Assembly (NCBI RefSeq): GCF_031951985.1 | Contig: NZ_JAVLVU010000001.1 | Location: forward strand, 4,960,001 to 5,024,000 | Direction of reading: 5' to 3' | Length of the DNA stretch: 64,000 nt | Source: Mucilaginibacter terrae | GTDB lineage: Bacteria; Bacteroidota; Bacteroidia; Sphingobacteriales; Sphingobacteriaceae | Part shown: positions 60,922-64,000 of the stretch, one piece after another | Position numbering within the stretch: position 1 is the stretch's first letter | How the letters are laid out: each line of letters begins with the position of its first letter | Translations under genes and position numbers: made by a program | Notes under the pieces: generated by a model | Seen by the model: the letters and a program-made list of their open reading frames with translations, nothing else | The model's database searches: none | Told to the model about the DNA's origin: nothing

Positions 60922-62556
60922 GTGATCAACGTAAATAATATTTCCGTTTCGTTTGGTGGAACCACCTTGTTCAGCGATGTAACTTTTTCCATCAATGAAA
61001 ATGATAAAATAGCCCTCATGGGTAAAAATGGTGCAGGTAAATCTACCATACTTAAAATTATAGCGGGTGCTGCCAAGCCAACTACCGGTAATGTAACCGG
61101 ACCTAAAGAAGCGGTTATTGCCTATTTGCCGCAGCATTTGCTTACCCATGACAACGTTACCGTTTTTGAGGAAACCATGAAAGCTTTTGCGGAGGCCAAT
61201 CAAATGCAAAAGGAGTTGGATGAAGTAAATGAGCAGCTTAATATTCGTACTGATTATGATAGTGATGAGTACATGAAGCTGATCGAAAGGGTATCAGAAC
61301 TGAGCGAAAAAGTTTACACGGTAGAAGAAACCAATTATGACGCTGAGGTAGAGAAAGTGCTCAAAGGATTGGGTTTTGAGCGCAACGACTTTAACAGGCA
61401 AACTTCTGAATTTTCGGGCGGATGGCGCATGCGTATTGAGTTGGCCAAGATATTATTGAAAAAGCCTGATTTGATCTTGCTGGATGAGCCTACCAACCAC
61501 ATGGATATTGAGAGTATACAATGGCTCGAAGAGTTTTTGGTTAACTCGGCCAAGGCGGTAATGGTTATCTCGCACGACCGTGCCTTTGTAGATAATATCA
61601 CTAATCGTACCATAGAAGTAACTATGGGGCGCATTTACGATTACAAAGCTAAGTACAGCCACTACCTGCAGTTACGTGCCGACCGCCGCATACATCAACT
61701 CAAAGCTTACGAAGAGCAGCAGCGTTTTATTGCCGATAACCAGGAATTTATTGACCGTTTCAGGGGCACCTACTCAAAAACATTGCAGGTGCAATCGCGT
61801 GTAAAAATGTTAGAAAAGCTGGAAGTGATCGAAATAGATGAGGTGGATACCTCGGCATTGCGGTTAAAGTTTCCGCCTTCACCGCGTTCGGGCCAGTACC
61901 CGCTCATGGTAGAAGATCTGACCAAGACCTATGGCGACCATGTAGTGTTTAAAAATGCATCAATGGTTATTGAACGGGGAGAAAAGGTGGCCTTTGTTGG
62001 TAAAAACGGCGAAGGTAAATCTACCATGATCAAAGCTATTATGAATGAGATAGATTTTGAAGGTAGCTTAAAGGTTGGGCATAATGCCAAAATTGGATAC
62101 TTTGCGCAAAACCAGGCAGCTTTGCTTGATGAAAGCTTAACCGTTTTTGATACCATTGACCAGATACCATTAAGTGACAACACCATAAAAATTAAAGATC
62201 TTTTGGGTGCGTTTATGTTTAGCGGCGATGACACCACTAAAAAGGTTAAAGTACTATCGGGAGGGGAGAAGACGCGCCTGGCTATGATCAAGCTGCTTTT
62301 GGAGCCCGTAAATTTGCTGATACTGGATGAGCCCACCAACCATTTGGATATGAAAACCAAAGACATTATAAAGGATGCGCTCAGAGATTTTGACGGTACC
62401 TTGATCTTGGTATCTCACGACCGTGACTTTTTGGATGGCTTGGTTACCAAGGTGTTTGAATTTGGTAACAAGCGGGTGCGCGAACACTTTGAGGATATTA
62501 AAGGCTTTTTGGCCTACAAAAAGATGGATAGCTTAAAGGATATAGAACAAAGCTAA
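60922..62556 (+). CDS. ABC-F family ATPase
   Basis: 544 residues from a GTG. Two ABC domains in one chain and no membrane segment. First Walker A GKNGAGKST (34-42), signature FSGGWRMRIELAK, Walker B LILLDEPTNHMD; second GKNGEGKST, signature LSGGEKTRLAM, LILDEPTNHLD. The linker between the domains (about 240-300) is the P-site tRNA interaction motif region. Family members act on ribosomes as translation factors or antibiotic-resistance proteins; the length and motifs fit the Uup/EttA/YbiT housekeeping side, with YbiT the closest by eye. Confidence 0.93.
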   Translation: MINVNNISVSFGGTTLFSDVTFSINENDKIALMGKNGAGKSTILKIIAGAAKPTTGNVTGPKEAVIAYLPQHLLTHDNVTVFEETMKAFAEANQMQKELDEVNEQLNIRTDYDSDEYMKLIERVSELSEKVYTVEETNYDAEVEKVLKGLGFERNDFNRQTSEFSGGWRMRIELAKILLKKPDLILLDEPTNHMDIESIQWLEEFLVNSAKAVMVISHDRAFVDNITNRTIEVTMGRIYDYKAKYSHYLQLRADRRIHQLKAYEEQQRFIADNQEFIDRFRGTYSKTLQVQSRVKMLEKLEVIEIDEVDTSALRLKFPPSPRSGQYPLMVEDLTKTYGDHVVFKNASMVIERGEKVAFVGKNGEGKSTMIKAIMNEIDFEGSLKVGHNAKIGYFAQNQAALLDESLTVFDTIDQIPLSDNTIKIKDLLGAFMFSGDDTTKKVKVLSGGEKTRLAMIKLLLEPVNLLILDEPTNHLDMKTKDIIKDALRDFDGTLILVSHDRDFLDGLVTKVFEFGNKRVREHFEDIKGFLAYKKMDSLKDIEQS

Positions 62557-62569
62557 TTCTTGCATAAAG

Positions 62570-62606
62570 TTACCTGGTCCCTGTTACTTTATCAGGGATC
62601 AGGTAA
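62570..62606. other. Long near-perfect hairpin after the ABC-F gene
   Basis: TTACCTGGTCCCTG (62570-62583) pairs with CAGGGATCAGGTAA (62593-62606) through one G-T pair, a 14-bp stem with a 9-nt loop, 13 bp after the stop. No T-run follows, so it differs from an ordinary terminator; it may end transcription weakly or protect the mRNA 3' end. Confidence 0.6.
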
Positions 62607-62670
62607 GAACGATATTGATAGAATGTTCATTTTACTGCTCATTCTAAAAAACCATCAAGGCACGAAATGC

Positions 62671-63330
62671 TTACATTCCGGCTGTTAATTTCAAATTACC
62701 AATATACAATTTGGCGTTGTTATCAAATTGCCAGGGCCCGCTGAAGTAAAAATATTTAGCAGCTTTGGGCATAAACATAACCGTTTCGGCCAGTTTGTTA
62801 TCATCCAGGTATACGGCCATCTGCCTGCCATTTACTACCAGCTTAACATGAAGCGGCCTGTTAGCCGTTGCCGAAAGGTCGAACGTGGTATTGGCTTCCT
62901 TGTTGTCAAGTTCATAGTTGCCAATATTAACAGCATCGGCATCAGGGTAGTGCAGTTGCACAAATGCTCCACCATTACTAATGTGCTCTCTTACCGCATT
63001 ATCTTTTACAAAACCAAAGCAAACCGGCGCTATATCTTTTATTTGTTCGGCAACTGCGAGCACGTCAAATTCAAAAGTGAACTTAGCGGGGAGCGGAATG
63101 TTTTTGTTAAGCTTATAGGTTGCCTTATCGCGTATCAGCAGCCATTTTCCTTCGTGCCCGGTGGGGTGTGCAACTATGGCAGCCGCATTTGTTTTAATAC
63201 TGCGTGGCGACGCGCCTGTTTCATATGCCGAAAAATCTTCACTAAAACCACTGTTTTGCGCAGCTGATTTTAGAGCGAAAAAGCTGCTCAGTATACTAAG
63301 CAACCCGGTAATTAAAAAGTATTTTTTCAT
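62671..63330 (-). CDS. Secreted beta-sandwich protein (LamG-like)
   Basis: 219 residues from ATG 63330; eight more codons lie upstream in frame. Signal peptide to about LKSAAQ. The mature part FSEDFSAYETG, FTFEFDVLAVAEQIKD, PLHVKLVVNGRQMAVYLDD and a closing NAKLYIGNLKL follow the strand order of laminin-G/concanavalin-like folds in glycan-related proteins. No catalytic motif. It begins 20 bp after the stop of the lipoprotein gene, so the two may form an operon. Confidence 0.7.
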   Translation of the reverse strand: MKKYFLITGLLSILSSFFALKSAAQNSGFSEDFSAYETGASPRSIKTNAAAIVAHPTGHEGKWLLIRDKATYKLNKNIPLPAKFTFEFDVLAVAEQIKDIAPVCFGFVKDNAVREHISNGGAFVQLHYPDADAVNIGNYELDNKEANTTFDLSATANRPLHVKLVVNGRQMAVYLDDNKLAETVMFMPKAAKYFYFSGPWQFDNNAKLYIGNLKLTAGM

Positions 63331-63350
63331 GGTTTGATGGTTAAGTTTAA

Positions 63351-63893
63351 TCAATTATATGGAGCAGAAAACTTACCGTCTGTTACCGTCACAAAATCAT
63401 TGCCGTCAAGCCGTCTCAGCTTTCCCGAAAACGTTCCTTTAACACCCCATTTGGTCAGGCTTGTTATTTTCAGGGTAAAATTGCTGCCATCAACATCACC
63501 TCCATTGTAAATAGTGGTGCCTACAATTTTGCCGTCTTTCATGTTCTGTATATAGTATTTCCCGGCCAGTAGCAAATCGCTTTCGGAGTCCACAGTATAA
63601 GTGGCTTCTTTGGCACCTTCGGTGCTCTGCATGTTAATGCCAAATCCGGTAACCATATCCTCTTTTTCCCACCCGCCAATAACTACAAAATGCACAGTAT
63701 CGGTAGCGGGCTTATCATTCGCATTTACAAAGTAGTTGAATTCACGCTGCACGCCGTTAATTTTGCAAGTCAGGTATACTTCCTGGTCGTCGGTAGCACC
63801 GCCACCATTTTTACTACATGATGTAAAGTTTATTAATATGAACGCTATAACTGCAAGTAGGGCAGTACGCGTAAAAGTTAGCTGCTTTTTCAT
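63351..63893 (-). CDS. Hypothetical lipoprotein
   Basis: 180 residues from ATG 63893 (five more codons upstream are possible). FILINFTSC is a lipobox with the acylated Cys near residue 26, followed by a Gly-rich linker. The rest is beta-rich (VYLTCKINGVQREFNYFV; GTFSGKLRRLDGNDFVTVTDG), a pattern seen in many small outer-membrane lipoproteins of Bacteroidota with no known role. It sits upstream of the LamG-like gene. The last 107 bp of the window after it hold no gene I can call. Confidence 0.75.
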   Translation of the reverse strand: MKKQLTFTRTALLAVIAFILINFTSCSKNGGGATDDQEVYLTCKINGVQREFNYFVNANDKPATDTVHFVVIGGWEKEDMVTGFGINMQSTEGAKEATYTVDSESDLLLAGKYYIQNMKDGKIVGTTIYNGGDVDGSNFTLKITSLTKWGVKGTFSGKLRRLDGNDFVTVTDGKFSAPYN

Positions 63894-64000
63894 AAGGTAG
63901 TTAAACATTTAACTGCCGGGATGAATTGCTTCAACCCGGCAGCTGTGATTAAGATGTGATAGGAATTTATGTTATTTTAATTTGATGGAGATCTCCCCAT

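Noticed and set aside
60814..61209. 131-residue minus-strand frame before and inside the ABC-F gene
   Set aside because: Antisense to conserved Walker A coding sequence and covers the promoter.
1..64000. tRNA, rRNA, CRISPR array, insertion sequence or prophage
   Set aside because: Read for clover-leaf, rRNA-like stretches, regular spacers and transposase motifs; none seen. A scan with tRNAscan-SE or a profile search would be decisive.
63977..64000. End of a minus-strand gene entering from the right edge
   Set aside because: Possible short tails (such as GEISIKLK then stop) can be read in more than one frame; too little sequence to call.

Overview
The window comes from a Bacteroidota genome, most likely the family Sphingobacteriaceae; Mucilaginibacter or a close relative is my best guess. 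This is inferred, not database-checked. The grounds are: promoter boxes of the Bacteroidota type (TAnnTTTG, weak or absent Shine-Dalgarno), a type IX secretion sorting domain, the MoxR/SpoIIM/RDD/DUF4129 gene block, many short G/C-rich palindromic repeats between genes, and products that look most like Sphingobacteriaceae proteins. It reads as ordinary chromosome: no transposase, phage module, CRISPR array, rRNA or tRNA was seen.

Layout. 1-0.94 kb: a LexA/CI-type repressor (cut by the left edge) facing a GIY-YIG nuclease, with an operator overlapping the nuclease promoter. 1-8.8 kb: fasciclin protein, a large peptidase/TolB/beta-barrel protein, a class A penicillin-binding protein, a PPK2 kinase and an Rrf2 regulator. 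9-14 kb: a sugar-phosphate cluster on the minus strand (FSA/transaldolase, split transketolase, LacI regulator, MFS transporter). 14-24 kb: outer-membrane barrel, glycine-zipper protein, phosphoesterase plus nucleotidyltransferase, an ECF sigma locus whose presumed anti-sigma protein carries seven 31-residue repeats, peroxiredoxin, M23 peptidase, FAH-fold enzyme, zinc ribbon and a small sorting-domain protein. 24-29.7 kb: Kup potassium transporter, PAP2 phosphatase, amino-acid permease, DUF805 and DUF2752 proteins. 29.7-36.6 kb: RDD and, divergently, SpoIIM, a membrane protein, DUF4129, DUF4350, MoxR and DUF58. 36.6-38.7 kb: FUSC protein.

38.7-51 kb is the most coherent functional block, an assimilatory nitrate/nitrite locus. 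On the minus strand is the siroheme-forming methyltransferase with a small partner. On the plus strand are NirB, NirD, an outer-membrane porin-like protein, a NarK-type transporter, a nitrate reductase fused to a NAD(P)H-type flavoprotein and BFD-like [2Fe-2S] domain, and a protein joining a nitrite/sulfite-reductase-like region to a C-terminal rubredoxin. The set covers outer- and inner-membrane nitrate uptake, both reduction steps and siroheme supply. A 17-nt element occurs just before nirB and before the porin gene, and again upstream of the FSA gene.

51-64 kb holds an LLM flavin oxidoreductase, two hypothetical envelope proteins, a DksA/TraR-like protein with a degenerate zinc finger, a large FAD protein, a DUF1543 protein, a 37-residue protein, a GH78 rhamnosidase, an ABC-F ATPase and two secreted or lipid-anchored proteins.

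The strongest candidates for something undescribed are the rubredoxin/sulfite-reductase-like protein with the fused nitrate reductase, the 31-residue repeat array in the sigma locus, the 17-nt shared leader element, and the terminator-shaped hairpin inside the first codons of the DUF2752 gene.
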